A DNA stretch of 64,000 bases from Stutzerimonas stutzeri (GTDB lineage: Bacteria; Pseudomonadota; Gammaproteobacteria; Pseudomonadales; Pseudomonadaceae), in NCBI GenBank assembly GCA_002339675.1, contig DDKB01000002.1:1-64000 (forward strand). Direction: 5' to 3'. A model generated the notes under the pieces. The model saw only the letters and a list, made by a program, of their open reading frames with translations, made no database searches and was not told the DNA's origin. The position numbers were made by a program, and so were the translations under genes. Of the stretch, positions 53,176 through 62,352 are shown in pieces; position 1 is the stretch's first letter; the number at the start of each line of letters is the position of its first letter.

Positions 53176-54363
53176 ATGCCGGCCACCACTCATTCGCACC
53201 CTCAGCTGCTCACTGACAGTTCCGTTTCCACCGTCGTGGCGGGCTTCATCGCCATGCTCACCGGCTATACCAGTTCGCTGGTGCTGATGTTCCAGGCCGG
53301 ACAGGCCGCCGGGCTCAGTGCCGGGCAGATCTCGTCGTGGATCTGGGCGCTGTCGATCGGCATGTCGCTGTGCAGCATCGGCCTGTCGTGGCGTTATCGA
53401 ACCCCTGTGGTGATCGCCTGGTCCACACCGGGCGCGGCGCTGCTGATCGGCAGCCTGCCCGGCGTGCCCTATGGCGAGGCCATCGGCGCCTTTATCTTCG
53501 CCTCGGCGCTGATCGTCCTGTGCGGTCTCACCGGCAGCTTCGAGCGGTTGATGCGGCGCGTGCCCGCCTCGCTGGCCGCCGCGCTCCTGGCCGGCGTGCT
53601 GTTCAACATAGGCAGCGAGATCTTCCGCGCGGTCGAGGTCCAGCCGCTGCTGGTGCTGGGCATGTTCTTCAGCTACCTTCTGGCCAAACGGCTGGCGCCA
53701 CGCTACGCCGTGCTGACGGCACTGCTGGTTGGCGGCGCCCTGTCGGCGATGCTGGAATTGCTGGATTTCAGCCGGTTCAGCCTGGAGTTGGCGGTGCCGG
53801 TCTGGACCACGCCGAGCCTGTCGGTCGCAGCGGTCCTGAGCATCGGCATCCCGCTGTTCGTCATCGCCATGGCCTCGCAGAACATGCCGGGCCTGGCCGT
53901 GCTGCGCGCAGAGGGCTACGTCGTGCCGGCATCCCCGCTGATTTCGGTGACCGGTATCGCCTCGTTGCTGCTGGCGCCGTTCGGCTCCCACGGCATCCAC
54001 CTGGCGGCGATCACCATGGCCATCTGCAGCGGTCCGGAAGCGCACCCGGACCCGGCACGGCGCTACACCGCAGCGGTTTGGTGCGGCGTCTTCTATGGCA
54101 TCGCGGGAATTTTCGGCGCCACCTTGGCCGCACTGTTCGCCTCCTTTCCCGCAGCGCTGGTGCTGTCCATCGCCGCGCTGGCCCTGCTCGGCTCGATCGG
54201 CTCGGGTCTGACCCAGGCCATGCAGAACGCGCGGGAGCGCGAGGCAGCACTGATCACCTTCATGGTGACCGCATCGGGGCTGACGCTTTTCGGTGTCGGC
54301 TCGGCGCTGTGGGGGCTGATTGCGGGGGTCGCGACGCTGCTGATCCTGCACCGCCCGGATTGA
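53176..54363 (+). CDS. BenE-type benzoate/H+ symporter family transporter
   Basis: A 395-residue inner-membrane protein of about 12 membrane segments. Family segments include VVAGFIAMLTGYTSSLVLMFQA, RTPVVIAWSTPGAALL and ASQNMPGLAVLRAEGY, as in BenE. No benzoate catabolic genes flank it, so the true substrate is uncertain. Divergent from fliE, with ATG preceded by AAGGGAA. Confidence 0.9.
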   Translation: MPATTHSHPQLLTDSSVSTVVAGFIAMLTGYTSSLVLMFQAGQAAGLSAGQISSWIWALSIGMSLCSIGLSWRYRTPVVIAWSTPGAALLIGSLPGVPYGEAIGAFIFASALIVLCGLTGSFERLMRRVPASLAAALLAGVLFNIGSEIFRAVEVQPLLVLGMFFSYLLAKRLAPRYAVLTALLVGGALSAMLELLDFSRFSLELAVPVWTTPSLSVAAVLSIGIPLFVIAMASQNMPGLAVLRAEGYVVPASPLISVTGIASLLLAPFGSHGIHLAAITMAICSGPEAHPDPARRYTAAVWCGVFYGIAGIFGATLAALFASFPAALVLSIAALALLGSIGSGLTQAMQNAREREAALITFMVTASGLTLFGVGSALWGLIAGVATLLILHRPD

Positions 54364-54421
54364 ACCGGCCCGCCGGAGCAAGACGCCGGCGCCGCAAAGG
54401 CGCCAGGCTTGGGCGGCGCGG

Positions 54422-55183
54422 CTAGATCGCGGTTGCGCCGCCGTCCACTGCCAGCGCATGCCCGGTGGTGAAGGCCGCCCCATCGCTGCAGAGGTAGAGC
54501 ACGGCAGCGGCTATCTCCTCGACCTTGCCGATGCGGCCGACCGGGTGCATCGCGGCGGCGAACTCGGCCTTGCGCGGGTCGGCCTCGTAGGCACGGCGGA
54601 ACATGTCGGTGTCGATCACCGCGGGGCACACCGCGTTGACCCGGATTTTCTTTTTCGCGTATTCGATCGCGGCGGATTTGGTCAGGCCGATCACCGCATG
54701 CTTGGACGCGGCATAGATGCTCATCTTTGGCGCTGCGCCCAGGCCGGCAACCGACGCGGTGTTGACGATGGCGCCACCGCCCTGGGCAAGCATCACCGGC
54801 AACTGATGCTTCATGCACAGCCAGACGCCCTTGACGTTAACGCCCATGATGACGTCGAACTCGGCCTCGCTGCCCTCCGCCAGACGGCCCTGCTCGATCT
54901 CGATGCCGGCATTGTTGAACGCGTAGTCGATCCGCCCGAAGCGGGCCACGGTCTGCTCGACCAGCGCCCTGACCTCGGCGTCACGGGTCACGTCGCAGCG
55001 CACGAACAGCGCCTCGCCCCCGGCCTCGGCGATTGCCGCGGCGCAGGCCGCCCCGCCTGCTTCGTCCAGGTCCGCCACTACCACCTTGATCCCTTCGGCG
55101 GCGAATGCCAGCGCGGTTGCGCGACCGATCCCCGCTGCCGCCCCCGTCACCAACGCTACCTGCCCGGAAAAACACATGCTCAT
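54422..55183 (-). CDS. SDR-family NAD(P)-dependent oxidoreductase
   Basis: A 253-residue classical short-chain dehydrogenase: cofactor motif TGAAAGIG at 13-20, acidic Asp at the end of beta-2 (VVVADLD) favouring NAD over NADP, NNAG at 90-93, catalytic Ser144 and Tyr157-x3-Lys161 (YAASK). The start is at 55183 (MSMCFSGQVALVTG), with a second ATG at 55177. Substrate unknown. It converges on the BenE-type gene. Confidence 0.92.
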   Translation of the reverse strand: MSMCFSGQVALVTGAAAGIGRATALAFAAEGIKVVVADLDEAGGAACAAAIAEAGGEALFVRCDVTRDAEVRALVEQTVARFGRIDYAFNNAGIEIEQGRLAEGSEAEFDVIMGVNVKGVWLCMKHQLPVMLAQGGGAIVNTASVAGLGAAPKMSIYAASKHAVIGLTKSAAIEYAKKKIRVNAVCPAVIDTDMFRRAYEADPRKAEFAAAMHPVGRIGKVEEIAAAVLYLCSDGAAFTTGHALAVDGGATAI

Positions 55184-55408
55184 GCTCGCACCCTGATAGC
55201 TGAAGTCGAATGGAATCGCGGCGCCGCGTCCGAAAATGACCACAAGCAACCCGCGGGTCATGGTTATACCGCCTTCGCCGGTCCCGCTTAAGCGCAGGGC
55301 GGCGATATCACTCAGGCGGATGCCAATGCATTCCAGCCATCCCCTCTTGCTTGCGACACGGCGCCGCGCGGGCTACACCAAGGTTTTCGCACCGACCCCG
55401 AGGTATCC

Positions 55409-56413
55409 ATGGACAAGACTAACCGCCAGTTTCTGCTGGCCAAGCGCCCGGTGGGCGCGCCCGATCGCGACACCTTCGATTTCGTCGACAAGCCCCTGCC
55501 CGAGCCAGGCCCGAACCAGATCCTGGTGCGCAATGAGTACCTCTCCCTTGACCCGGCCATGCGCGGCTGGATGAACGACGCCAAGTCCTACATCCCACCC
55601 GTGGGCATCGGCGAAGTCATGCGTGCGCTGGGCGTCGGCCGGGTCGTCGCGTCCAACCATCCCGATTTCGCCGAAGGCGACTGCGTCAACGGCGCGCTCG
55701 GGGTCCAGGATTACTTCGTCGGCGAGCCCAAGGGCTTCTACAAGGTCGACCCCAAGCAGGCGCCACTGCCGCGCTACCTGTCGGCCCTCGGCATGACCGG
55801 GATGACTGCCTACTTCGGCCTGCTGTCCGTGGGCGAGCCCAAGGCAGGCGACACCGTGGTGATTTCCGGCGCGGCCGGGGCGGTCGGCAGCGTGGCCGGA
55901 CAGATCGCCAGGATCAAAGGCTGCCGCGTGGTGGGCATCGCCGGCGGTGCCGACAAGTGCCGCTTCCTGATCGACGAACTGGGCTTCGATGCCGCCATCG
56001 ACTACAAGAGCGAAGATGTCGCCGCAGGCCTGAAACGCACCTGTCCGAAGGGCGTCGACGTGTTCTTCGATAACGTCGGCGGCGACATCCTCGACGCCGT
56101 GCTGACCCGCCTCAGCGTTGGCGCGCGAATCGTCATCTGCGGGGCCATCAGCCAGTACAACAACAAGGAAGCGGTCAAGGGGCCGGCCAACTACCTGTCG
56201 CTGCTGGTGAACCGCGCGCGGATGCAGGGCATGGTGGTGATGGACTACGTCTCGCGTTACCCCGAAGCCATGCGCGACATGGCCGGCTGGCTGCAGAGCG
56301 GCGAGCTGAAGAGCAAGGAGGATGTGGTCGAGGGGCTGGAAACCTTCCCCGAGACGCTGATGAAGCTGTTCACCGGCGGCAACTTCGGCAAGCTGGTGCT
56401 GAAGGTCGACTGA
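55409..56413 (+). CDS. NADP-dependent medium-chain oxidoreductase (CurA/PTGR-like)
   Basis: A 334-residue zinc-free MDR enzyme of the leukotriene B4 dehydrogenase/CurA group. N-terminal NRQFLLAKRPVGAPD, the Rossmann motif VISGAAGAVGSVAGQIA, GGADKCRFL and NVGGDILDAVL are characteristic. It probably reduces alpha,beta-unsaturated carbonyls. Divergent from the SDR gene across 225 bases and followed by a hairpin. Confidence 0.92.
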   Translation: MDKTNRQFLLAKRPVGAPDRDTFDFVDKPLPEPGPNQILVRNEYLSLDPAMRGWMNDAKSYIPPVGIGEVMRALGVGRVVASNHPDFAEGDCVNGALGVQDYFVGEPKGFYKVDPKQAPLPRYLSALGMTGMTAYFGLLSVGEPKAGDTVVISGAAGAVGSVAGQIARIKGCRVVGIAGGADKCRFLIDELGFDAAIDYKSEDVAAGLKRTCPKGVDVFFDNVGGDILDAVLTRLSVGARIVICGAISQYNNKEAVKGPANYLSLLVNRARMQGMVVMDYVSRYPEAMRDMAGWLQSGELKSKEDVVEGLETFPETLMKLFTGGNFGKLVLKVD

Positions 56414-56420
56414 ACGCCGC

Positions 56421-56441
56421 GCCCGCCCGCAACGGGCGGGC
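56421..56441. terminator. Bidirectional hairpin between the oxidoreductase gene and pyrF
   Basis: GCCCGCCCG-CAA-CGGGCGGGC forms a perfect 9-bp stem 7 bases after the oxidoreductase stop and 10 bases before the pyrF stop. No T-run is present, but its position between converging genes supports a terminator role. Confidence 0.6.
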
Positions 56442-56451
56442 CTGCTGTGCG

Positions 56452-57147
56452 TCAGGCCAGCTCGGCGACCACCGCTGCCAGCGCCTGCGCCGGATCGGCG
56501 GCCTGGGTGATGGGCCGGCCGATCACCAGGTAATCCGAGCCGGCAGCCATCGCTTGCGCCGGCGTCAGGATCCGGCGCTGATCATCGGCCTGGCTGCCGG
56601 CGGGACGGATACCGGGCGTCACCAGTTGCAGCTGGGCGAAGCCGGCCTTGAGCGATTCGGCCTCCTGGGCCGAACACACCAGGCCGTCGAGCCCGGCCCT
56701 GGCCGCCAGTGCGGCGAGACGCAGCACCTGCTGCTGCGGCGCGATGTCCAGGCCGATTTCCGCCAGATCGGCCTGCTCGAGGCTGGTCAGCACCGTGACC
56801 CCGATCAGCAGCGGCTTGGGACCGCTGCTTCGCTCCAGCTGTTCGCGGCACGCGCTCATCATCCGCAGGCCGCCGGAGCAATGCACGTTGACCATCCAGA
56901 CACCCAGTTCCGCCGCGGCGTGCACCGCCATCGCCGTGGTGTTGGGGATGTCATGGAATTTAAGGTCGAGAAAGACCTCGAAACCTTTGTGCTGGAGCGC
57001 CTCGACGACCTGCGGACCGCAGCGAGTGAACAGCTCCTTGCCGACCTTGACGCGGCAGAGCGCCGGGTCAAGCCGACCGGCCAGCGCCAGTGCGGCCTCA
57101 TGGGAAGGAAAGTCGAGCGCAACGATGATGGGGGTCTGGCAGGTCAT
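56452..57147 (-). CDS. pyrF: Orotidine 5'-phosphate decarboxylase PyrF
   Basis: A 231-residue TIM-barrel enzyme catalysing the last step of UMP synthesis. Catalytic residues are in FLDLKFHDIPNT (Lys/Asp pair) with IIVALDFPS at the start, VTPGIRP and DYLVIGRPIT at the phosphate-binding end. ATG 57147 follows GAGGAC. Single gene facing the oxidoreductase. Confidence 0.97.
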   Translation of the reverse strand: MTCQTPIIVALDFPSHEAALALAGRLDPALCRVKVGKELFTRCGPQVVEALQHKGFEVFLDLKFHDIPNTTAMAVHAAAELGVWMVNVHCSGGLRMMSACREQLERSSGPKPLLIGVTVLTSLEQADLAEIGLDIAPQQQVLRLAALAARAGLDGLVCSAQEAESLKAGFAQLQLVTPGIRPAGSQADDQRRILTPAQAMAAGSDYLVIGRPITQAADPAQALAAVVAELA

Positions 57148-57319
57148 GGCGAGTCCTCGGCGATTTTTCGGCGCGCATTGTCGCAGAAAAACACCCGCGC
57201 GGCGCTGCACCCCGGAGCATCCGGGCCAGGAGAGCTGAGCCGTAAGCAACGGGCGATAGCCCCCCGGCGGGGCCTGGCGTAAGGTTGAATGCGACGTCCC
57301 TTTCCTTCAGGAGGCAACC

Positions 57320-57487
57320 ATGCCCTGGTATATCTGGCTATTGATCATCGTCGTCATTGGTTCGATCGTCGGCGGCTTGATGATGTTGCGCGCGACGGCC
57401 TACAAGGTCCCGCTGACCGAGGAACAGAAGCAGCGGATCGCCGAGCGCAACGCCGAAGCGGACGCCAAGGACGCCCGCAACCGCTAG
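57320..57487 (+). CDS. DUF2897 small membrane protein
   Basis: A 55-residue gene found by reading the gap after pyrF. It starts ATG 57320 with GGAGG five bases upstream. One membrane segment (about 4-23, YIWLLIIVVIGSIVGGLMML) is followed by a charged helix (TEEQKQRIAERNAEADAKDA). This matches DUF2897, a small protein conserved next to pyrF in Pseudomonas. Function unknown. Confidence 0.9.
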   Translation: MPWYIWLLIIVVIGSIVGGLMMLRATAYKVPLTEEQKQRIAERNAEADAKDARNR

Positions 57488-57550
57488 CGATTCGCCCCGT
57501 CTGGTACGCCGCGTGGGGATGCCGCGTTGGGGTCGGCGGTCCGCCACGGA

Positions 57551-57568
57551 ACTGACCGGACGGTCAGT
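57551..57568. promoter_or_regulatory. Operator-like palindrome upstream of the GGDEF-EAL gene
   Basis: ACTGACCG-GA-CGGTCAGT is a perfect inverted repeat with 8-base arms, 55 bases before the ATG of the c-di-GMP enzyme gene. It resembles operators bound by TetR-family dimers, but the binding protein is unknown and no tetR gene is in the window. Confidence 0.5.
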
Positions 57569-57623
57569 AATGGCTTTCTGCCCTCACTCAAGAGATCATT
57601 CCGCCTCCCTTCAGGATGTATCG

Positions 57624-60212
57624 ATGGCATCAGACCTCTCCCCGCCCGGCGCCGCCCCAGTCGACGCGCATACCCGCTTCGCTCGTCGGTTCCTGCCCGG
57701 CGTGGCCGGCTTGCTGGCCATTGCCCTGCTGGTCGCCGCCGTCGCCATCGTCCTGATTGCCCGCAATATCGACCAAGACGACCTCGAGCAGGAACGTTTC
57801 CTGATCGGCAAGGCCTTCTCCGCGCAGCTGCAGGGCATGTCCCGGCACGTGGCAGACAACGCCTTCTGGGGCGATGCCTACGCCAACCTCAGCAAAACGG
57901 TAAACCTCGACTGGGCCTATGACCAGGCCAACCTCGGCCCGTCGCTGTTCGACGATTTCGGCTATGAGGCGGTGTTCGTGGTCGACGCCCAAGGCAAGAC
58001 GACCTACTCGGTCATCCGCGGCGCCCTGAGTGACGTCGACGCCCACCAATGGCTCGGTCCCGGCCTCGACCGGCTGCTGGCCAGCGCGCGGCAGGCGGTC
58101 GAGCAGGAGGATACCGCCGCCGGGCTGCTGACGGCCGAGGGCTCGCCGGCCATGGTGTCCGCCGCGGTCATGACTGTCGGTGGCAGCGACGTGGAAGAGA
58201 TGCCCGGCCCGGCCGCGACGCTGTTGTTCGTCGACGTGTTGGACCGGGACCGGCTACTCGCGCTGGGTGGGGACTACGCGGTTGCGGGCCTGCGGGTCGC
58301 CGACGACCGCGCCGATCCCCTTGCCGCCAGGGTCACGCTGGAGCGGCTCGACGGGTCGCCGCAGGCGTTCAGCTGGACGCTGTCGCAGCCAGGACGCCTC
58401 CTGCTGTGGACCACACTGCCGGTGCTCGGCGTGGTTGCGATCGGTCTTGCAATCCTCGCCTGGCTGCTGCTGCGCCAGGCCTACCGGAACCTGCGGCTGA
58501 TGGAGGTCAGTTACACCCGCCTGGCCAGAAGCCGGCAGGCGCTGGCTGCCAGCGAGGAGCGCTTCCGCGATGTCGCCGAAGCGGCCTCGGACTGGATATG
58601 GGAAACCGACCAGAATGCACGCCTGACCTACCTGTCGAGCCGCTTCGAAACCATCACCGGACATCTGCCGGACGCCTGGATCGGCCGCCCGCTCATCGAT
58701 CTGGTCATCAGCGACCACGCCGCCCTGCAGGAATGGCTGGCCGCACCGCACCTGGCCGCACTGCGCTGCAGCTACCAGGCAGCCAACGGCTGTGAGCGCA
58801 CCTGCCGGCTCTCGGCACGGGCGATCTACCGCGACGACCAGCTGCTGGGCTACCGCGGAACTGCCAGCGACATCACCGAGGAAACCCGGGCTCAGGCCCG
58901 AGTGCAATACCTCTCCCAGCACGACGCCCTGACCGGCCTGCCCAACCGCAACCGCCTGCGCGACCATTTGGAGGCGCGCCTGGCCGCACTCAACGAAGGC
59001 TCCCGGCTGGCGGTCCTGTACATCGACTTGGACCGTTTCAAGCCGGTCAACGACACCCTCGGCCACGGCGCCGGCGACGAGGTGCTGGTCGGGGTGTCCA
59101 ATCGCCTCAAGCAGTGCATCCGTGGCGACGATCTGGTGGCACGACTGGGCGGCGACGAGTTCGTCATCGTGATGGGCCGGGTGCAGCACGATGAAGACCT
59201 GGAAAAGCTCTGCCAGCGCATCGTCGCGGCGATCAACGAGCCCTTCGTCTACGAGCACACACAAATCTTCATCGGCGCGAGCATCGGCGTCGCGCTGGCG
59301 CCAATGGATTCGCTGCAGGCCAATGAGCTGCTGCGTTGCGCGGACATCGCGCTCTACCAGGCCAAGGCCGACGGCCGCGGGACCTGGCGACGCTATGCCC
59401 GCGAACTGGACAAGCGCCTGCTCGAGCGACACGCACAGGAGGAGGAGCTGCGCCAGGCCATCGCCGACCAACAGTTCGAGATCCACTACCAGCCGCGTTA
59501 CCTGAGCCAGGGCATGCGCATCAACGGCGCCGAGGCCCTGCTGCGCTGGCGGCACCCGATACGCGGCCTGTTGCTGCCCGAGCAGTTCATCCCGCTTGCC
59601 GAGGAAACCGGCCTGATCGTGCCGCTCGGCGGCTGGGTGCTGCGCCAGGCCTGCCTGGAGGCGGCCGGCTGGGCGAGCGGGATTGGCGTGTCGGTCAATC
59701 TGTCACCACTGCAGCTGCGCAGCGACGAACTGTGCGCCTTGGTCGGTGCCGCCCTCAAGGAGAGCGGATTGCCTCCCGGCCGCCTCGAGCTGGAAGTTAC
59801 CGAGACGGCCCTTCTTCAGGAAAACCAGCGCACCCTCGATGTGCTGCGCGAGCTCAAGGCGCTGGGCGTGCGCCTGGCCATGGACGACTTCGGCACCGGC
59901 TATTCGTCCCTCAGCAATTTGCGCAACTACCCCTTCGATGCGATCAAGATCGATGGCAGTTTTGTTGCCGGCATGGAGCATTCGGCCGAGGACCAATCCA
60001 TCGTCAAGGCCCTCATCGACCTCGGACACGGCCTGCGCATGCGGGTGACCGCCGAGGGGGTCGAGACGCTGGCGCAACTGCAGCGCCTGGTCGATGACGG
60101 ATGCGGCGAACTCCAGGGCTTCCACATGAGCCATCCGCTGCCGCCTGCCGAGCTGCGCGCCCTGCTGGTCGGCTTCGACGACCTCGAACGGCCCGATCTT
60201 TCGCTCGCGTGA
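57624..60212 (+). CDS. CHASE4-PAS-GGDEF-EAL cyclic-di-GMP enzyme
   Basis: An 862-residue membrane sensor. Membrane segment 1 at about 23-46, a periplasmic CHASE4-type sensor (HVADNAFWGDAYANLSK), membrane segment 2 at about 258-282, PAS (about 310-430), GGDEF (active site GGDEF at 509-513, with an allosteric I-site RGDD five residues before it) and EAL (EAL at 637-639, plus DDFGTGYSS and the C-terminal TAEGVET). Both catalytic motifs look intact, so it could make or degrade c-di-GMP. The start is ATG 57624 after AGGA; upstream in-frame codons are possible. c-di-GMP is the ligand of FleQ. Confidence 0.93.
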   Translation: MASDLSPPGAAPVDAHTRFARRFLPGVAGLLAIALLVAAVAIVLIARNIDQDDLEQERFLIGKAFSAQLQGMSRHVADNAFWGDAYANLSKTVNLDWAYDQANLGPSLFDDFGYEAVFVVDAQGKTTYSVIRGALSDVDAHQWLGPGLDRLLASARQAVEQEDTAAGLLTAEGSPAMVSAAVMTVGGSDVEEMPGPAATLLFVDVLDRDRLLALGGDYAVAGLRVADDRADPLAARVTLERLDGSPQAFSWTLSQPGRLLLWTTLPVLGVVAIGLAILAWLLLRQAYRNLRLMEVSYTRLARSRQALAASEERFRDVAEAASDWIWETDQNARLTYLSSRFETITGHLPDAWIGRPLIDLVISDHAALQEWLAAPHLAALRCSYQAANGCERTCRLSARAIYRDDQLLGYRGTASDITEETRAQARVQYLSQHDALTGLPNRNRLRDHLEARLAALNEGSRLAVLYIDLDRFKPVNDTLGHGAGDEVLVGVSNRLKQCIRGDDLVARLGGDEFVIVMGRVQHDEDLEKLCQRIVAAINEPFVYEHTQIFIGASIGVALAPMDSLQANELLRCADIALYQAKADGRGTWRRYARELDKRLLERHAQEEELRQAIADQQFEIHYQPRYLSQGMRINGAEALLRWRHPIRGLLLPEQFIPLAEETGLIVPLGGWVLRQACLEAAGWASGIGVSVNLSPLQLRSDELCALVGAALKESGLPPGRLELEVTETALLQENQRTLDVLRELKALGVRLAMDDFGTGYSSLSNLRNYPFDAIKIDGSFVAGMEHSAEDQSIVKALIDLGHGLRMRVTAEGVETLAQLQRLVDDGCGELQGFHMSHPLPPAELRALLVGFDDLERPDLSLA

Positions 60213-60218
60213 CCGCGC

Positions 60219-60791
60219 TCAGCGCTTGAATTCGAAATTGAGCTCAGCGCCGTCGATCAGGGTCTCGTCCTCGGCGTCGCCGGGCAGCAGCCGGCCGCTC
60301 AACTGAACTCCGCCAGAGCGCCCCTCGGCGCCGAACAGCGGCGGCAACAGGTCGCTGCTGGCAGCCTCGCGTTCCGGCTCCAGTTCCTCGGTCCAGTCAT
60401 CGGGCAGGCTCAGGTCGAGTTCCGCTTCAGGTAGATCGACCTTCTCGACGGCGACCGCCTTCCCTTTCTTCACCGGCTCCGGCACCGGCGCGGGACGTTT
60501 GCTGGCGGACGAAGCCTGCGCGGTACGCCTGGAAGGCAGCGTCTCAGGATCGCCCTCGGGCTGCGGATCGAGCGTCACCTCCAGGGTTGCCGGCGGTTCG
60601 GGCTTGGCGGCGGACGCTGCCGGGGCGCTCGAAACACGTGGCGCAGCGGGCGTAACGACGGGTTTGGTCACAGGCCCGGCCGACGGCGCAACGGTCGGCT
60701 TTGCCGGCGGCGTCGCGGGCCGGTCCGGCACCTTGTCCGCGTCGCACGCGGCCACGAGCAGTGCCACGTAGAGCAGCGCCAGATGTTTCAT
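60219..60791 (-). CDS. Low-complexity lipoprotein
   Basis: A 190-residue protein with a lipoprotein signal (LLYVALLVAAC, mature Cys near 16). A Pro/Ala/Lys-rich stretch follows to about residue 105, then an acidic segment (LPEAELDLSLPDDWTEELEPE), and a short structured tail GGVQLSGRLLPGD. No known domain. It converges on the GGDEF-EAL gene with 6 bases between stops and is 25 bases downstream of the MocR gene. Confidence 0.75.
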   Translation of the reverse strand: MKHLALLYVALLVAACDADKVPDRPATPPAKPTVAPSAGPVTKPVVTPAAPRVSSAPAASAAKPEPPATLEVTLDPQPEGDPETLPSRRTAQASSASKRPAPVPEPVKKGKAVAVEKVDLPEAELDLSLPDDWTEELEPEREAASSDLLPPLFGAEGRSGGVQLSGRLLPGDAEDETLIDGAELNFEFKR

Positions 60792-60815
60792 ACGCCATCG
60801 CCTCCCTTGAGCCGC

Positions 60816-62246
60816 TCAGTTCGACTGTCGGCACAGCGCCTCTGCCAGGTCGCCGAGTGTCTTGAGTGCACGCTCCGCTTCGGCGGTCCAGGGCAGCCCG
60901 CAATTGAGCCGGATGCAGTGGTTGAACTGCTCGGTATTGCTGAAGATCAGCCCCGGCGCGATGCTGATGCCGCGCGCCAGCGCCTGCACGTGAAGCTCCT
61001 TGGTGTTGACCCGTGCCGGCAGGCTTACCCAGAGGATGAAGCCACCGGTCGGCCGGGTCATCTGGGTGCCTTCCGGAAAGTACCGCTGCACCGCAAGCTG
61101 CACGGCACTAAGGTTCTTGCGGTACTCGTGGCGAATGTAGCGCAGATGCCGGTCATAACCGCCATTTTCCAGATAGGCCGCGACCGCCATCTGTGTGACG
61201 CTGCAGGCCGAATGCGTACTGAAGGTCTGCAAACGCTGAACCTCGTCGCGGTACCGCCCGGGTATGATCCAGCCAATCCGCACGCCCGGCGAAATGGTTT
61301 TGGAAAAACTCGAACAGTAGATCACCCGCCCGTCCAGGTCGTTCGATTTGAGCGCCCTGATCGAGCCAACGTCGAAGAGCAATTCACCATAGATATCGTC
61401 TTCGACAATCTGGATGTCGAAATTCGCCGCCAGCTTGAGCAGTTGCTTCTGCCGCGCGTCCGGCACGCTGCCACCGAGCGGATTGCTCAAGCGCGCCGTC
61501 AGCACCAGCGCCTTGATCGGCCACTGGCTGGCGGCCAGTTGCAGCGCTTCGAGGCTGAGCCCGGTATCCGGGTCGCAGGGGATCTCGATCACCTTCAACC
61601 CGAGCAGGTCGGCCAGTTGCAGCAGCCCGTAGTAGCTCGGCGATTCAGCCGCAATCAGGTCGCCGGGCTTGGTCAGCACGCGCAGGGACATCTGCAGCGC
61701 ATCCACGCAACCGTGGGTGATCACCACCTCGTCGGGGCCGACCACCACGCCAGCATCGCGCATGCGGATGGCGACCTGACGGCGCAGCGGCTCGTAGCCG
61801 GGACTGAACATGTAGCTGAACGCACGCTGACTCTGGAAGCGGGTGACCTTGGCCAGCTGCTGGTGCAGTGCACGTGCCGGCAGATAATCCACGTGGGGCA
61901 CGGCGGCGCCCAGAGGGATCAGCCCGTCGCGGCGCGATTCGCTGAGCACCTGGTTGATGATGCTGCTGCGGGTCACCAGGGTGGGCCGCTCGACCTGGGC
62001 GATATCCGGCGTCGGCGCGGTCAGTGCCGGCGTGTGATGCACATAGAAGCCGGACTGCGGACGCGCCCGAATCATGCCCTGGTCTTCGAGATTGGCGTAG
62101 GCCTGCAGCACCGTGGCGTGGCTGACGTTGAGCTGCATGCTCATCTTGCGTACCGAGGGGACCCGCTCGCCTGGGCGGTAGACACCGCGCCGAATGTCCT
62201 CGGCGAGCTGATGAGCGATGCGCTGATAAAGCAACAGATTGGTCAT
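60816..62246 (-). CDS. MocR-type GntR/aminotransferase transcription regulator
   Basis: A 476-residue fusion: an N-terminal GntR winged helix (IAHQLAEDIRRGVYRPGERVPSVRKMSMQLNVSHATVLQAY) and a type I aminotransferase-like domain with PLP Lys in SSFSKTISPG, and HGCVDALQMSL and DDIYGELLFD. Such regulators sense PLP or amino acids and usually control a neighbouring gene. ATG 62246 follows GGAG; ATG 62273 is possible. A palindromic site lies upstream; the target is unclear. Confidence 0.93.
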   Translation of the reverse strand: MTNLLLYQRIAHQLAEDIRRGVYRPGERVPSVRKMSMQLNVSHATVLQAYANLEDQGMIRARPQSGFYVHHTPALTAPTPDIAQVERPTLVTRSSIINQVLSESRRDGLIPLGAAVPHVDYLPARALHQQLAKVTRFQSQRAFSYMFSPGYEPLRRQVAIRMRDAGVVVGPDEVVITHGCVDALQMSLRVLTKPGDLIAAESPSYYGLLQLADLLGLKVIEIPCDPDTGLSLEALQLAASQWPIKALVLTARLSNPLGGSVPDARQKQLLKLAANFDIQIVEDDIYGELLFDVGSIRALKSNDLDGRVIYCSSFSKTISPGVRIGWIIPGRYRDEVQRLQTFSTHSACSVTQMAVAAYLENGGYDRHLRYIRHEYRKNLSAVQLAVQRYFPEGTQMTRPTGGFILWVSLPARVNTKELHVQALARGISIAPGLIFSNTEQFNHCIRLNCGLPWTAEAERALKTLGDLAEALCRQSN

Positions 62247-62297
62247 ATCGTACGTCTCCGCCAACTGGACCATAACAGTAGTACAACACTTTTATGC

Positions 62298-62314
62298 CCA
62301 ACCGATACAGTTGG
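62298..62314. promoter_or_regulatory. Putative MocR operator
   Basis: CCAAC-N7-GTTGG is an inverted repeat 52-68 bases upstream of the regulator's ATG. CCAACTG at 62261-62267 and CAGTTGG at 62308-62314 repeat the same motif in inverse orientation at longer distance. MocR proteins typically bind such sites in their own promoter. Confidence 0.4.
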
Positions 62315-62352
62315 CGGATAACTCGGCGAAACAGTCAGCCCGTGGCCTTCCG

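Noticed and set aside
54373..54410. GC-rich hairpin between the BenE-type and SDR genes
   Set aside because: Stems are short and self-complementary (GGCGCC repeated) with no T-run; too weak to call a terminator.
60783..62321. Plus-strand open frame of 512 codons over the MocR gene
   Set aside because: Antisense to a clear GntR/aminotransferase protein; composition is that of a reverse-complement frame.
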